In this document: in pieces, positions 55,236 through 64,000 of the stretch
Position numbering within the stretch: the stretch's first letter is position 1
Layout: each line of letters opens with the position of its first letter
DNA from: CALFVT01 sp039989855
GTDB lineage: Bacteria > Pseudomonadota > Alphaproteobacteria > Caulobacterales > Maricaulaceae
Reading direction: 5' to 3'
NCBI GenBank assembly: GCA_039989855.1
Contig: JBDXGZ010000023.1
Span: forward strand, 62,001-126,000
Length of the DNA: 64,000 nt
Notes under the pieces: model-generated
Told to the model about the DNA's origin: nothing
Database searches by the model: none
The model's input: only the letters and a program-made list of their open reading frames with translations
Made by a program: the position numbers and the translations under genes

Positions 55236-57236
55236 ATGACTAATACCGCCAAAAAGAATCAATCGTCCATAAGCCATCAAGCCGCTGAGGACGCCTATTC
55301 TGCCAAAGATATTCAGGTGCTTGAAGGCCTTGAAGCTGTACGCCTGCGGCCCGGTATGTATATTGGCGGTACAGATGACCGTGCCCTGCATCATCTCTTT
55401 GCTGAAATTATTGACAATTCCATGGACGAAGCCGTTGCTGGACATGCGAGCCGCATCGAGGTCGAGCTTGACGCGGAAGGTTTTTTATCTGTCACGGATA
55501 ATGGACGCGGTATCCCGATAGACCCTCATCCTAAATTTAAGAACAAATCCGCACTCGAAGTAATCATGACCGAACTTCATTCGGGTGGTAAGTTTAGTAA
55601 TGACGCTTACGAAACATCTGGCGGCCTTCATGGGGTTGGCGTTTCGGTTGTCAACGCTTTGTCTGACTTACTTGAGGTCGAAGTCGCGCGGAATAAGCAA
55701 CTTTATAAAATGCAATTTGTTCGCGGCGAAGCCAAGGGTAAAATCCAAAACCTTGGGCCGATCAATAATCGCCGAGGCACGAAAGTCCGCTTTCATCCTG
55801 ACCCTGAAATCTTTGGCAAGGGCGCGAAATTTAAACCCGCCAAACTCTTCCGCATAACTCGCGCAAAGGCCTACCTACAACGGGGTGTTGAGATACGGTG
55901 GAAGTGCGCACCAGAGCTAGTTCAAGAACTCGACGCTATCCCCGAGCAAGCCAGTTTTCACTTCCCCAACGGCCTCGCCGACTTCCTGCGCGAAACCATT
56001 GGTCAGAAGGTCACCGTCACAAGCGATTTGTTTGCAGGCCAATCCAAGAAAGAAAAAGGCCACGGCCATGTTGAGTGGGCTGTCACATGGTCCCCGCAAG
56101 GCTATGGCGACGCTGATAAATTCATCCGTTCTTATTGTAACACGGTTCCGACCCCCAATGGCGGAACCCATGAAGCCGGACTTCGCGCAGCTATCACTAA
56201 AGGGCTTCGCGCCTATGCCGATATTGCAGGCATGGGTAAGAAGGTTTCCAACGTCACACCCGATGACGTGATGCACGGCGTGGGAGCCCTCGTCTCAGTA
56301 TTTATTTCGAACCCCGAATTTCAAGGTCAAACCAAAGACCGTCTGTCAAACAGTGAAGCGGCGAGAATCGTTGAAGCGGCTGTTCGTGACCCGTTTGATC
56401 ATTGGCTAGCAAGCTCTCCGAAAGACGCACAAAAGCTCTTAGAATGGGCGATTGAAAACGCCGAAGACCGTATGCGCCGCAAGCGTGCGCGCGATGTCAA
56501 ACGAAAGTCAGCCACTAAAAGATTACGCCTACCCGGCAAACTCGCCGACTGTTCACGCAAAGGTTCTGCGGACACAGAGCTTTTCATCGTTGAGGGCGAC
56601 TCAGCGGGTGGTTCCGCCAAACAGGCGCGCAACCGTGTCACCCAAGCTATCTTACCCCTGAAAGGGAAAATCCTGAATGTAGAAAGTGCAGGGGTGGAAA
56701 AAATTTCCCGAAATGCAGAAATTAACGACCTATCCACGGCGCTCGGTGTTGGCATTGGCCGCAAATTTGATCTCGATGATCTGCGCTATGAGCGCGTGAT
56801 TATCATGACCGACGCGGATGTGGACGGGGCCCATATTGCGGCGCTACTCATTACGTTCTTTTACCGCTTTATGCCTGAGCTCATCCATCAAGGGCGGCTC
56901 TATATGGCCATGCCGCCGCTCTACAAAATGACCCAAGGCGGTAAAACGGCTTACGCCATTGACGATGCTCATCGTGAAGTTCTGACCAAGGAGTTTTTCA
57001 AAGGTAAAGGAAAGATTGAAATTGGACGCTTTAAGGGCCTTGGTGAAATGATGGCGGCGCAGCTTAAAGTCACGACGATGGATCCGAAAACGCGCAATCT
57101 CGCACGTATTACGATTGACGAGGAAAACCTCCCCTCAACCGAAGCGCTCGTGGAAACCCTGATGGGTAAACGCGCCGACTTACGTTATCAATATATCCAA
57201 GACCACGCGCAATTCGTCGAAGAGGTCGACGTTTAG
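55236..57236 (+). CDS. parE: DNA topoisomerase IV subunit B
   Basis: ParE is the ATPase subunit of the decatenating type II topoisomerase. The 666-residue protein has VLEGLEAVRLRPGMYIGG, EIIDNSMDEAVAGHA, DNGRGIP, GGLHGVGVSVVNALS (GHKL ATPase), then TELFIVEGDSAGGSAKQARNR and MTDADVDGAHIAALLITFFYR (TOPRIM). Length and the lack of the GyrB insertion mark ParE over GyrB. It is not followed by parC. The start ATG follows AT-rich promoter sequence shared with the aminotransferase. Confidence 0.97.
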   Translation: MTNTAKKNQSSISHQAAEDAYSAKDIQVLEGLEAVRLRPGMYIGGTDDRALHHLFAEIIDNSMDEAVAGHASRIEVELDAEGFLSVTDNGRGIPIDPHPKFKNKSALEVIMTELHSGGKFSNDAYETSGGLHGVGVSVVNALSDLLEVEVARNKQLYKMQFVRGEAKGKIQNLGPINNRRGTKVRFHPDPEIFGKGAKFKPAKLFRITRAKAYLQRGVEIRWKCAPELVQELDAIPEQASFHFPNGLADFLRETIGQKVTVTSDLFAGQSKKEKGHGHVEWAVTWSPQGYGDADKFIRSYCNTVPTPNGGTHEAGLRAAITKGLRAYADIAGMGKKVSNVTPDDVMHGVGALVSVFISNPEFQGQTKDRLSNSEAARIVEAAVRDPFDHWLASSPKDAQKLLEWAIENAEDRMRRKRARDVKRKSATKRLRLPGKLADCSRKGSADTELFIVEGDSAGGSAKQARNRVTQAILPLKGKILNVESAGVEKISRNAEINDLSTALGVGIGRKFDLDDLRYERVIIMTDADVDGAHIAALLITFFYRFMPELIHQGRLYMAMPPLYKMTQGGKTAYAIDDAHREVLTKEFFKGKGKIEIGRFKGLGEMMAAQLKVTTMDPKTRNLARITIDEENLPSTEALVETLMGKRADLRYQYIQDHAQFVEEVDV

Positions 57237-57237
57237 G

Positions 57238-58710
57238 CTACTCTCTTAACAGCTCAAGAAGCTCTCTTTGCTCTGTAAGCATGCGTCTTTTCTCATTCAC
57301 TTGATTTTTGATACCAGAGTCTGTCGACCCGACATTTTCAAGCGCATAGATGAAATAGTCCCGTCTAAGATCAAAGAAAACTTTCTGCTGAGCGACATAT
57401 AGTACCTTTAACTCTTCATCCATTGGTACAAACCGTTCAATCCGCATATCGGATAGACGTTCGATCTCATCGAGGCTATCAAGATAAGGCTCTACCGATG
57501 ACAGGCCCCGCAATTTAATGAACGGCACATCCCTACTCCCGCCCGTAATGTTTTTAAAAAACACTTTTTGCGCTTCAAGGAACCTTTCCCGCGCGTCATA
57601 ATAGTCTTCACGTTCTTTAATCTGAGCCTTACTCCCATGAGGGTTTAAATTATATTTCCCCTCTAACATCGCCATGTTTTCACGAAGTGTTCGGCGCAAA
57701 GGAGCTGTCGTGCGTTGAACGTGGTGAGTGTTAATATCAAAAGGTTTGAACTTAGGCACGACCAAATCATCATAGGTTAAGCGCGACTGCATATAATTAT
57801 TGATGACCTCATAATTATCCGTGCTCTTAACGAGGTTCCATAGTGTGTAAACACGCTCTAAGGCTTGGTCTTTCTTCTTAAAATAATAAGCCTGCAACAT
57901 ATGTGCATAAATTGGATGAGGTCGTGCGGTCTCTTTAATATAGGTTTCCTCCCAAAGAACAGCCTCCTGCGCGAGACCTTGCGAGAGAACGAAATAATCT
58001 TCTGACCTATTTTTATTTTCGGCCAGTTGTGAAAAAGATAAAATCTTACCGTTATAATTATGAAACTCACCTTCTGTAAAATCAGCTAAATTTTGATACT
58101 CACTCAGCCCCACATCTAAAGTTTCAAGATGAGTTTTTGCCGCTTCATGTCTTTCGTTTTTGGTCAAATATAAATGAATAGTCGGGGCTGATACATGTTG
58201 CGAAAGCTCGCCAATATAGTTGATCGCCTCGGCCTTAACCGTGAACTCGCCTGCGATTTCGGGAAACACAATATCACGCCCTTTCATTGGGGTACAGGTC
58301 AGATCAAAGATTGAATATTTACCGGGAGATTGCACAGGAATTAAAATCAACTGATCTTTAAGCGGCACACGCTTCGATGGATTATTAAGATTAAAAACAA
58401 TTTTTTGAGAGGCGTGTGGTTCCCAATAATTATGAAAGCCATTCCATTTAGCGGCAGAGGCTTTAATCGCCTGGCATGTATATTTACCTTTCGGCTCAAC
58501 ATAAAATGCGATGTAAGATATTTTAGACGCTTTAATATCATGTGATATAGTTTCGCCGTATGTTAGCTTAACGGCCTTATCTTCAGCCCGTTCTTCAGCC
58601 TTATTCGCACTGTCCGAGTTTGCACTATCCGTGGGCGTACAAGCCGTTACCATTACGATTAAGCTTGCTAATAATATTGCCTTGCAAAACGATCTGAAAA
58701 ATCCGTCCAT
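57238..58710 (-). CDS. Large lipoprotein of unknown function
   Basis: This protein (about 490 residues) starts at ATG 58710, where GGAGGGGG lies 2 nt before it; a TTG four codons upstream would overlap that site. The signal ends in the lipobox MVTAC. The mature part is a beta-rich N-terminal domain (KISYIAFYVEPKGKYTCQ, KYSIFDLTCTPMKG, GEFTVKAEAINYIGELSQH) followed by an alpha-helical C-terminal half with repeated Leu/Arg heptads (LRRTLRENMAMLEGKYN; RFLEAQKVFFKN; ERLSDMRIERFVP; RRMLTEQRELLELLRE), probably a coiled coil. I know no family for it. It lies 2 bp after convergent parE. Confidence 0.8.
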   Translation of the reverse strand: MDGFFRSFCKAILLASLIVMVTACTPTDSANSDSANKAEERAEDKAVKLTYGETISHDIKASKISYIAFYVEPKGKYTCQAIKASAAKWNGFHNYWEPHASQKIVFNLNNPSKRVPLKDQLILIPVQSPGKYSIFDLTCTPMKGRDIVFPEIAGEFTVKAEAINYIGELSQHVSAPTIHLYLTKNERHEAAKTHLETLDVGLSEYQNLADFTEGEFHNYNGKILSFSQLAENKNRSEDYFVLSQGLAQEAVLWEETYIKETARPHPIYAHMLQAYYFKKKDQALERVYTLWNLVKSTDNYEVINNYMQSRLTYDDLVVPKFKPFDINTHHVQRTTAPLRRTLRENMAMLEGKYNLNPHGSKAQIKEREDYYDARERFLEAQKVFFKNITGGSRDVPFIKLRGLSSVEPYLDSLDEIERLSDMRIERFVPMDEELKVLYVAQQKVFFDLRRDYFIYALENVGSTDSGIKNQVNEKRRMLTEQRELLELLRE

Positions 58711-58867
58711 ATCCCCCTCCAACTTAATTATAACAAAATCTATATCCTATTTATTTAACCTTTCAAGACCACCCTTAAAACAAGACCATGAGCAGGCGAT
58801 GAGATAAATCTATCTTTCATTTGTTTTTTTAGTTGAAACACAGCCCCCTTATGGCAATAAAGGAAGC

Positions 58868-60253
58868 ATGAAAAACCTTATAAAAACCTCGCTCATAGTA
58901 AGTTGTGCCGCTATCGCCCTTGTTGCCTGCAGTGACAAATCTCAAGACAACAAAGCCAAAACAGATGGCAGCTTGATTCCAAATACGGCGTTTGCCTCGA
59001 CTTATACCCCGCAAACTTCAGAAGATTTTGTCATCACAAATGCGTTGATTTTTGACGGTCTTGGCGGTGAAATTCAAAATGGCTTCATCCATGTCGTTGA
59101 TGGACGTATTGCCGCCATAGGAGACGGTGAGTTTCAAGGCACAGTCGAACGCGTAATTAACGCAGGTCGTAAACCCGTAAGTCCTGGATTGATTGACGTC
59201 CATTCACATCTTGGCAATTACGCGTCGCCTAGTGTTCATGCCCATAGTGACGGGAATGAAGCCACCTCACCTATAACGTCTGAAGTTTACGCAGAACACG
59301 GCGTTTGGCCGCAAGATCCGGGTTTTGACGAAGCTCTAGCAGGCGGCGTGACCACACTTCACATTCTTCCTGGTTCGGCCAACCTGTTTGGTGGGCGCGG
59401 TGTCACGCTTAGAAATGTTCCAGCCCGCACTGTTCAGGGAATGAAGTTCCCTGATGCGCCCTACACGCTCAAAATGGCTTGCGGTGAAAACCCGAAACGC
59501 GTTTACGGACAAAAAGGTGGCCCTGGCTCTCGCATGGGTAATGTCGCTGGCTACCGTAACAATTGGATCAAAGCCGTTGAGTATAAAAAGAAATTAGAAT
59601 CCGGAAAACCCGTTAAGCGTGACATTCAACTAGAGACACTTGCGGGTGTTCTTAACGGTGAAATACTCGTTCAAATGCATTGTTACCGCGCCGATGAAAT
59701 GGTGCAAATCATGGATATAGCTAAAGAGTTTGGGTATAAAGTTTCAACATTTCACCATGCTGTAGAGAGCTATAAGATTGGCGACATTCTCGCCAAAGAA
59801 GACGTTTGCTCTGCGATGTGGGCTGATTGGTACGGATTTAAAATGGAAGCCAATGACGGTATTCGTGAAAATATTCCTTTTGTTCATGCTCAAGGGGCGT
59901 GTGCCATGATCCACTCTGATGATAGTCGCGGGATTCAACGGCTCAACCAAGAAGTCGCTAAGGCATGGTCAGATGGGAACAAGGTTGGCCTTGCTATTCC
60001 TAAAGCTGAAGCTTTTATATGGATGACATCTAATCCTGCCAAAGCTCTGGGTCTATCTGAAGAAATCGGCTCACTTGAGGTCGGCAAACGTGCGGACATC
60101 ATCTTATGGACGGATGACCCATTTTCGACTTATGCTCGACCGCAAAAGGTCTTTATTGACGGGAGCCTTTACCTTGACAGGGAGAGCGGCTTGAAGCCAC
60201 GTAGTGATTTCTTAGTTGGGCAAAATCTTCTTAATAATGGAGAGGCAAACTAA
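58868..60253 (+). CDS. Amidohydrolase-family lipoprotein (catalytic member)
   Basis: A lipoprotein signal ends LVAC. The enzyme is a metal-dependent amidohydrolase of the imidazolonepropionase-like group: PGLIDVHSHLGN (HxH), VQMHCYRADEM and STFHHAVESYK for His ligands, and CAMIHSDDSRGIQRL for the catalytic Asp, with MTSNPAKALGL...GKRADIILWTDDPF at the end. All metal ligands are present. The stop overlaps the next ATG (TAATG), so the two are translationally coupled. It probably cleaves a peptide or cyclic amide in the periplasm. Confidence 0.93.
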   Translation: MKNLIKTSLIVSCAAIALVACSDKSQDNKAKTDGSLIPNTAFASTYTPQTSEDFVITNALIFDGLGGEIQNGFIHVVDGRIAAIGDGEFQGTVERVINAGRKPVSPGLIDVHSHLGNYASPSVHAHSDGNEATSPITSEVYAEHGVWPQDPGFDEALAGGVTTLHILPGSANLFGGRGVTLRNVPARTVQGMKFPDAPYTLKMACGENPKRVYGQKGGPGSRMGNVAGYRNNWIKAVEYKKKLESGKPVKRDIQLETLAGVLNGEILVQMHCYRADEMVQIMDIAKEFGYKVSTFHHAVESYKIGDILAKEDVCSAMWADWYGFKMEANDGIRENIPFVHAQGACAMIHSDDSRGIQRLNQEVAKAWSDGNKVGLAIPKAEAFIWMTSNPAKALGLSEEIGSLEVGKRADIILWTDDPFSTYARPQKVFIDGSLYLDRESGLKPRSDFLVGQNLLNNGEAN

Positions 60254-61524
60254 TGTTAAAGCATATAACTCTGACTCTTCTTGCGGCCACAAGCTTAACA
60301 GCCACAGCACAAGCAGAGACACTTTTCGTCGATAATGCCAAAATATCAACACAGACAAATCAAGGAACGCTTGAGAGCGCAGACATGATTGTACAAAATG
60401 GTATCGTAACGAATATCGCCGCGGAGCTAGCGTCTCCAGACGGGGCTACAATTATTGACGGCGATAATATTTGGGTCACGCCGGGGTTTTTCGCCCCTCT
60501 TTCTCAAGTCGGTCTTGTCGATATTAGTCTTGAAGCTTCAACAAATGATATTCGCGCTGGCGAGGCCCACACATCGGCTAGTGAAAATGCCGCCGATAGT
60601 TTCAACCCCAAAGCAGCTGCGATTGGGAATACCCGTATTGAAGGAATAACACGTATTGGCGCCGCCCCCTCTGCAACCCATCATATCATTGCAGGCACAG
60701 GATTGATTGCTGATACATCGGGAAGCTTCACCTCTATAGAACGCGAATCTGCCTTTATGTTTGTTCGCCTTGGAGAAGGTGGGGCTAATGTCGCAGGCGG
60801 ATCAAGAGCAGCCGCGCTCGCGCAATTTCGCGCCGCACTTAATGACGCACTCGCCTATCCAGGACGTTTCAATGATTCCGATAATGGCGATACATTATCA
60901 CGCTCGGATGCTGCGGCTATGGCAAGCGCAGCAAGGGGACAAATTCCAATTATGATAGAGGCAGACCGTGCCTCAGACATTCTCCGTATTGCCAAGATCA
61001 AAGCGGATTATGGCCGCCTCAATATTATCATCGTTGGCGCGACAGAGGCATGGATGGTTGCTGACCAAGTTAAAGCGGCTGGATTAAAGCTGCTCATTGA
61101 TCCCCATAATAATTTGCCAAGTAGTTTTGAGAGGCTTGGAGCGAGAGCGGACCATGCGGCGCTCTTAGCTGAAGCTCGCATCCCCTTTAGCTTTACAACA
61201 CGAACAGCCGATCTCTCTCATAACATTCGCGTCCTACCGCAACATGCAGGCAATGCCGTTGCAGAGGGCCTCGCTTGGGATGATGCTGTTGCCGCCATGA
61301 CCACAGTGCCGTTATCATGGTTTGGGCTTCAACAGTTTGGGCAAATTCGCCGCTCAAGGCCCGCCAATCTTGTTGTTTGGGACGGGGACCCGCTCGAAGT
61401 GACATCTTCACCGACGCACATATATATAAATGGTGAAAAACAGTCGCTTGAGTCGCGACAAACGGCTCTTCGTGATCGTTATAACCCCCTAAATATAACC
61501 TCTGAGGCGCATAAATACCGCTAG
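60253..61524 (+). CDS. Degenerate amidohydrolase-like exported protein (non-catalytic partner?)
   Basis: The N-terminal signal peptide ends ATAQA and the overall fold matches the neighbour: ADMIVQNGIVTNIAAEL early, MTTVPLSWFGLQQFGQIRRSRPANLVVWDGDPL late. But the HxH motif is replaced (PGFFAPLSQVG where PGLIDVHSHLG is expected), IMIEADRASDIL has Glu where His is usual, and IVGATEAWMVAD lacks the fourth His. So the enzyme is probably inactive on its own and may be a structural or regulatory partner of the preceding amidohydrolase, to which it is translationally coupled. Confidence 0.85.
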   Translation: MLKHITLTLLAATSLTATAQAETLFVDNAKISTQTNQGTLESADMIVQNGIVTNIAAELASPDGATIIDGDNIWVTPGFFAPLSQVGLVDISLEASTNDIRAGEAHTSASENAADSFNPKAAAIGNTRIEGITRIGAAPSATHHIIAGTGLIADTSGSFTSIERESAFMFVRLGEGGANVAGGSRAAALAQFRAALNDALAYPGRFNDSDNGDTLSRSDAAAMASAARGQIPIMIEADRASDILRIAKIKADYGRLNIIIVGATEAWMVADQVKAAGLKLLIDPHNNLPSSFERLGARADHAALLAEARIPFSFTTRTADLSHNIRVLPQHAGNAVAEGLAWDDAVAAMTTVPLSWFGLQQFGQIRRSRPANLVVWDGDPLEVTSSPTHIYINGEKQSLESRQTALRDRYNPLNITSEAHKYR

Positions 61525-61640
61525 TCTGCCCTTGAATTGAAAGGATGACTTGACCTTTGCCTCGGTCTTTGCCAGTGCAACCCTGCGTGTTAACAATATG
61601 TCACGTATAAATACGCATATATTTGCGTAAGGGAAAAAAA

Positions 61641-63209
61641 TTGAGCGATAAGACTAAAGACATTGAAGAAATTCCAGCCGATGCGCCTGTAGATGTCAGC
61701 TTTGCTGAACTCGGGTTGCACGACAAAATCCTCAAGGCCCTCGGCGATATGGGTTATGAGAAACCGACTCCTATTCAGTCACGTTCAATCCCTGCCGCCA
61801 TGCAAGGGCGGGATGTTTTAGGAATTGCTCAAACGGGTACGGGTAAAACAGGAGCCTTCACGCTTCCTGTGATGCATAACCTCGCCAATGGCCGCGCTCG
61901 CGCTCGCATGCCGCGTTGCCTCATCGTTTGCCCCACACGAGAATTAGCCGCACAAGTGGCAGAAAATGTCGAGCTTTACGGTAAATACCTCAAGCTAGAA
62001 ATGGCGCTCCTAATTGGCGGCGTATCATTTGCCGAACAGGACCGAAAGCTGATGAAAGGTGTCGATATATTGATCGCCACACCAGGTCGTCTCTTGGACC
62101 AATTTGATCGTGGTAAAATATTACTCAACGGCGTTCAAACCCTTGTTGTCGATGAAGCTGACCGTATGCTCGATATGGGTTTCATTCCCGATATTGAAAA
62201 GATTTTCAAACTCACCCCCTTTACACGGCAAGTGCTTTTCTTCTCGGCAACCTTTGCACCTGAGATCAAACGTCTTGTGGATCAATTCCTACATCAGCCA
62301 GAGACAGTACAAATTGCGCGGCAAAATAAAACTGCCGATACGGTTACACAGCGCATTATTAAGATGCCAACCAACGATTCCAAACAAAAACGAACGGCAT
62401 TAAGGTGGGTTATTGACAATTCACCCGACATGAAAAACGGCATTGTCTTTTGTAACCGTAAAAAAGATGTCGACATTGTCGCTAAGTCCCTCACCGTTCA
62501 CGGCCATTCAGCTGCGCCGATTCACGGTGACCTTGCCCAGTCTCTACGTATGGAGACACTTAAGAAATTTAAATCGGGCGAAGTCAAAATTCTCTGTGCT
62601 AGTGACGTTGCTGCGCGTGGCCTCGATATTCCCGATGTTAGCCATGTGCTCAATTACGACGTTCCAAGCCACGCCGAAGATTATGTTCATCGCATTGGAC
62701 GTACAGGGCGTGCGGGACGTAAAGGAGATACCGTCATGTTTGTCGCCCCGCGTGATAGCAAATATTACGATGCTATCTTATCTTTAATCAGCCTCAAATC
62801 CATTGAAGAAATGGAAGTTCCTGGTCTTGAAGGCTTCCCTACAGAACGCAGCCGTAGTCGCCGTGATGATAAGCGCTCTAAAGGCCGCTCTTCTAAGTCA
62901 AAATCTGATAGTCGTAGAAAACCGAGATCTGAACAGCCAAGATCTGATCAGGCGGGGTCAAAAACAGAGAACACTCAATCATCAGATAAGAAGCCTTCTA
63001 AGGCTAAGTCTTCACGTAAACCCGCGGATAAAAGCTCTGAGAAACCCCGTAGAAATCGTGATAAAGATCAAGATAGTCAAGACCGTTCTAAAAGTCATGA
63101 TCGCAAATCATCATCTAATACGGCCCGTAAGTCTTATCACAATTTACCTAAGAATACGGAAAAAGGCTTTGGAGAATCCATGCCAGCTTTCTTCAACAAT
63201 TCTTTGTAA
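61641..63209 (+). CDS. rhlE: DEAD-box RNA helicase, RhlE type
   Basis: This ATP-dependent RNA helicase (522 residues from TTG 61641) has SFAELGLHDKILKALGDMGYEKPTPIQ (Q motif), AQTGTGKT (motif I), PTRELAAQ (Ia), TPGRLLDQ (Ib), VDEADRMLDMGF (II, DEAD), SATF (III) and HRIGRTGRAGRKGD (VI), followed by a long Ser/Lys/Arg-rich tail of about 130 residues. The TTG start is fixed by AAGGG seven nt upstream; a second TTG six codons earlier has no such site. The tail probably binds RNA or degradosome partners. Confidence 0.95.
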   Translation: MSDKTKDIEEIPADAPVDVSFAELGLHDKILKALGDMGYEKPTPIQSRSIPAAMQGRDVLGIAQTGTGKTGAFTLPVMHNLANGRARARMPRCLIVCPTRELAAQVAENVELYGKYLKLEMALLIGGVSFAEQDRKLMKGVDILIATPGRLLDQFDRGKILLNGVQTLVVDEADRMLDMGFIPDIEKIFKLTPFTRQVLFFSATFAPEIKRLVDQFLHQPETVQIARQNKTADTVTQRIIKMPTNDSKQKRTALRWVIDNSPDMKNGIVFCNRKKDVDIVAKSLTVHGHSAAPIHGDLAQSLRMETLKKFKSGEVKILCASDVAARGLDIPDVSHVLNYDVPSHAEDYVHRIGRTGRAGRKGDTVMFVAPRDSKYYDAILSLISLKSIEEMEVPGLEGFPTERSRSRRDDKRSKGRSSKSKSDSRRKPRSEQPRSDQAGSKTENTQSSDKKPSKAKSSRKPADKSSEKPRRNRDKDQDSQDRSKSHDRKSSSNTARKSYHNLPKNTEKGFGESMPAFFNNSL

Positions 63210-63216
63210 TAGATAC

Positions 63217-64000
63217 TTACTTCCCTAAGAGCCGATCAACTTCATCATATATTTTGATTAATATTTCATCACGCTCAACCAAAAGACAATGACCTGCATC
63301 AGATAGGTAACTCACAGAGCAGGTCTCAAGATCATTACAAATCCCCTCAGCATAATCATTTTCAATGATCGTGTCTTTATCTGCAAGAAGGAATGCTGTT
63401 GGGACTTTATAGTTGGTTTTAAAGGCCGCTGACATCATATAGTCTCGTCCGCTCTCATCTATCTCTAACACCCAATTCACTGTTGGCCCACCCGTGCGGA
63501 GATCAAGCCTGTCAGCCAATATAACATCGCGTCTATATAGCCGCTCGGGCATTGATCCGCACTCTTTCACAGCAGTTAGATCATCGCTATAGGGAAGCCA
63601 GTTCCCCATACCCGGTAAGAAATATTCTCCGCGCCCAAGCGTTCGCAGTAAAGACAGCCCTTTAATCGCCTGCGCGTAGGAAAGCTCGCTCCCTGTTTGC
63701 AAACGCAATGCTGGCGCAGCGGCCACGACGGCATCAAGGTCGAGTTTATGCTCACCGACTGCGCGTAGAGAGAAGTGCGCTCCAAAAGACAAAGCCAAGA
63801 TGGCTTTATCGTTCGGAATGGGTGCAATATTTTGATTATAAAAACTCGCAAAATCATCTGAATAGGTTTTAAAGTCTTTCGGATTCATTTGCTCAGGTTG
63901 ATTGGCATTATCGCGGTCACCACCACCCATGCCGCGAGCTTCGAAGCCCACCACATGAAAACCGCGCTCTGCTAGCATATCTACTTGCTCGCCGTACATT
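63217..64000 (-). CDS. Alpha/beta hydrolase, partial (5' end off window)
   Basis: The C-terminal 260 or so residues of a serine hydrolase (S33/monoglyceride-lipase-like) are visible; the N-terminus lies past 64000. HVVGFEARGMGGGDRD is the oxyanion-side loop, ILALSFGAHFSLRA carries the nucleophile Ser (LSFGA instead of GxSxG), FLLADKDTIIEND the acidic residue and SDAGHCLLVERDE the catalytic His. An internal Met at 63999 is unlikely to be the true start. Confidence 0.85.
   Translation of the reverse strand, partial: MYGEQVDMLAERGFHVVGFEARGMGGGDRDNANQPEQMNPKDFKTYSDDFASFYNQNIAPIPNDKAILALSFGAHFSLRAVGEHKLDLDAVVAAAPALRLQTGSELSYAQAIKGLSLLRTLGRGEYFLPGMGNWLPYSDDLTAVKECGSMPERLYRRDVILADRLDLRTGGPTVNWVLEIDESGRDYMMSAAFKTNYKVPTAFLLADKDTIIENDYAEGICNDLETCSVSYLSDAGHCLLVERDEILIKIYDEVDRLLGK

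Noticed and set aside
1..64000. tRNA genes, rRNA genes, CRISPR arrays
   Set aside because: I found no cloverleaf-like, ribosomal or regularly spaced repeat sequence in any gap by eye; a covariance-model search would settle this.

Overview
The window looks like a chromosomal segment of a mid-GC alphaproteobacterium, most likely a stalked or marine member of the Caulobacterales/Maricaulales (Hyphomonadaceae-like). This is inferred from a clear CckA cell-cycle kinase, the order tolQRAB-pal-cpoB-tilS-ftsH, LexA boxes of the alphaproteobacterial form GTTC-N7-GTTC, a candidate CtrA site, a eukaryote-like NADP isocitrate dehydrogenase, and many exported lipoproteins and peptidases typical of marine heterotrophs. 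I saw no tRNA, rRNA, CRISPR array, transposase or integrase. No gene-free stretch exceeds about 300 bases.

Layout. 1-3.9 kb: thiD (cut by the left edge), an AT-rich membrane gene wedged between thiD and folP, then folP and ftsH. 4.1-10.6 kb: tilS and the Tol-Pal envelope system, all leftward. 10.8-13.7 kb: small lipoprotein, DUF3088, a DUF3320-like protein, a detached ybgC thioesterase and a PqqB-like lipoprotein. 13.7-17.7 kb: ruvCAB with a LexA box on the ruvC start, then an amino-acid racemase paired with a D-cysteine desulfhydrase/L-cysteate lyase-like PLP enzyme. 17.8-19.5 kb: a small accessory patch (LMW-PTP-like, DUF4174, an unknown) with imperfect palindromic repeats. 19.6-21.7 kb: groESL with CIRCE and promoter. 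21.8-29.3 kb: a DUF885 peptidase, a fused ammonium-transporter/hybrid histidine kinase, trmJ and icd. 29.4-33.5 kb: small genes, msrA with glutaminyl cyclase, a GIY-YIG-like protein, and an ECF sigma/DUF6768/VOC operon. 33.6-40.1 kb: alaS, recA (LexA box) and cckA. 40.2-45 kb: two tandem DUF885 lipoproteins and an SMP-30-like protein.

45.0-47.8 kb is a 2.7-kb accessory block (HTH-DUF2975, outer-membrane protein, beta-propeller) sitting between intact dksA and a second, diverged copy of the dksA 3' end. This is the footprint expected of integration or recombination at the dksA 3' end. 48.5-64 kb: MoxR ATPase, a DUF1704 metallopeptidase-like protein, an autotransporter-like giant, an aminotransferase, parE, a large lipoprotein, an amidohydrolase pair whose second member has lost its metal ligands, an RhlE-type helicase and a partial alpha/beta hydrolase.

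The points most worth a second look are the Amt-kinase fusion, the dksA-flanked block, a DUF885 lipoprotein that seems to start at AUU/AUC, and the degenerate amidohydrolase partner.
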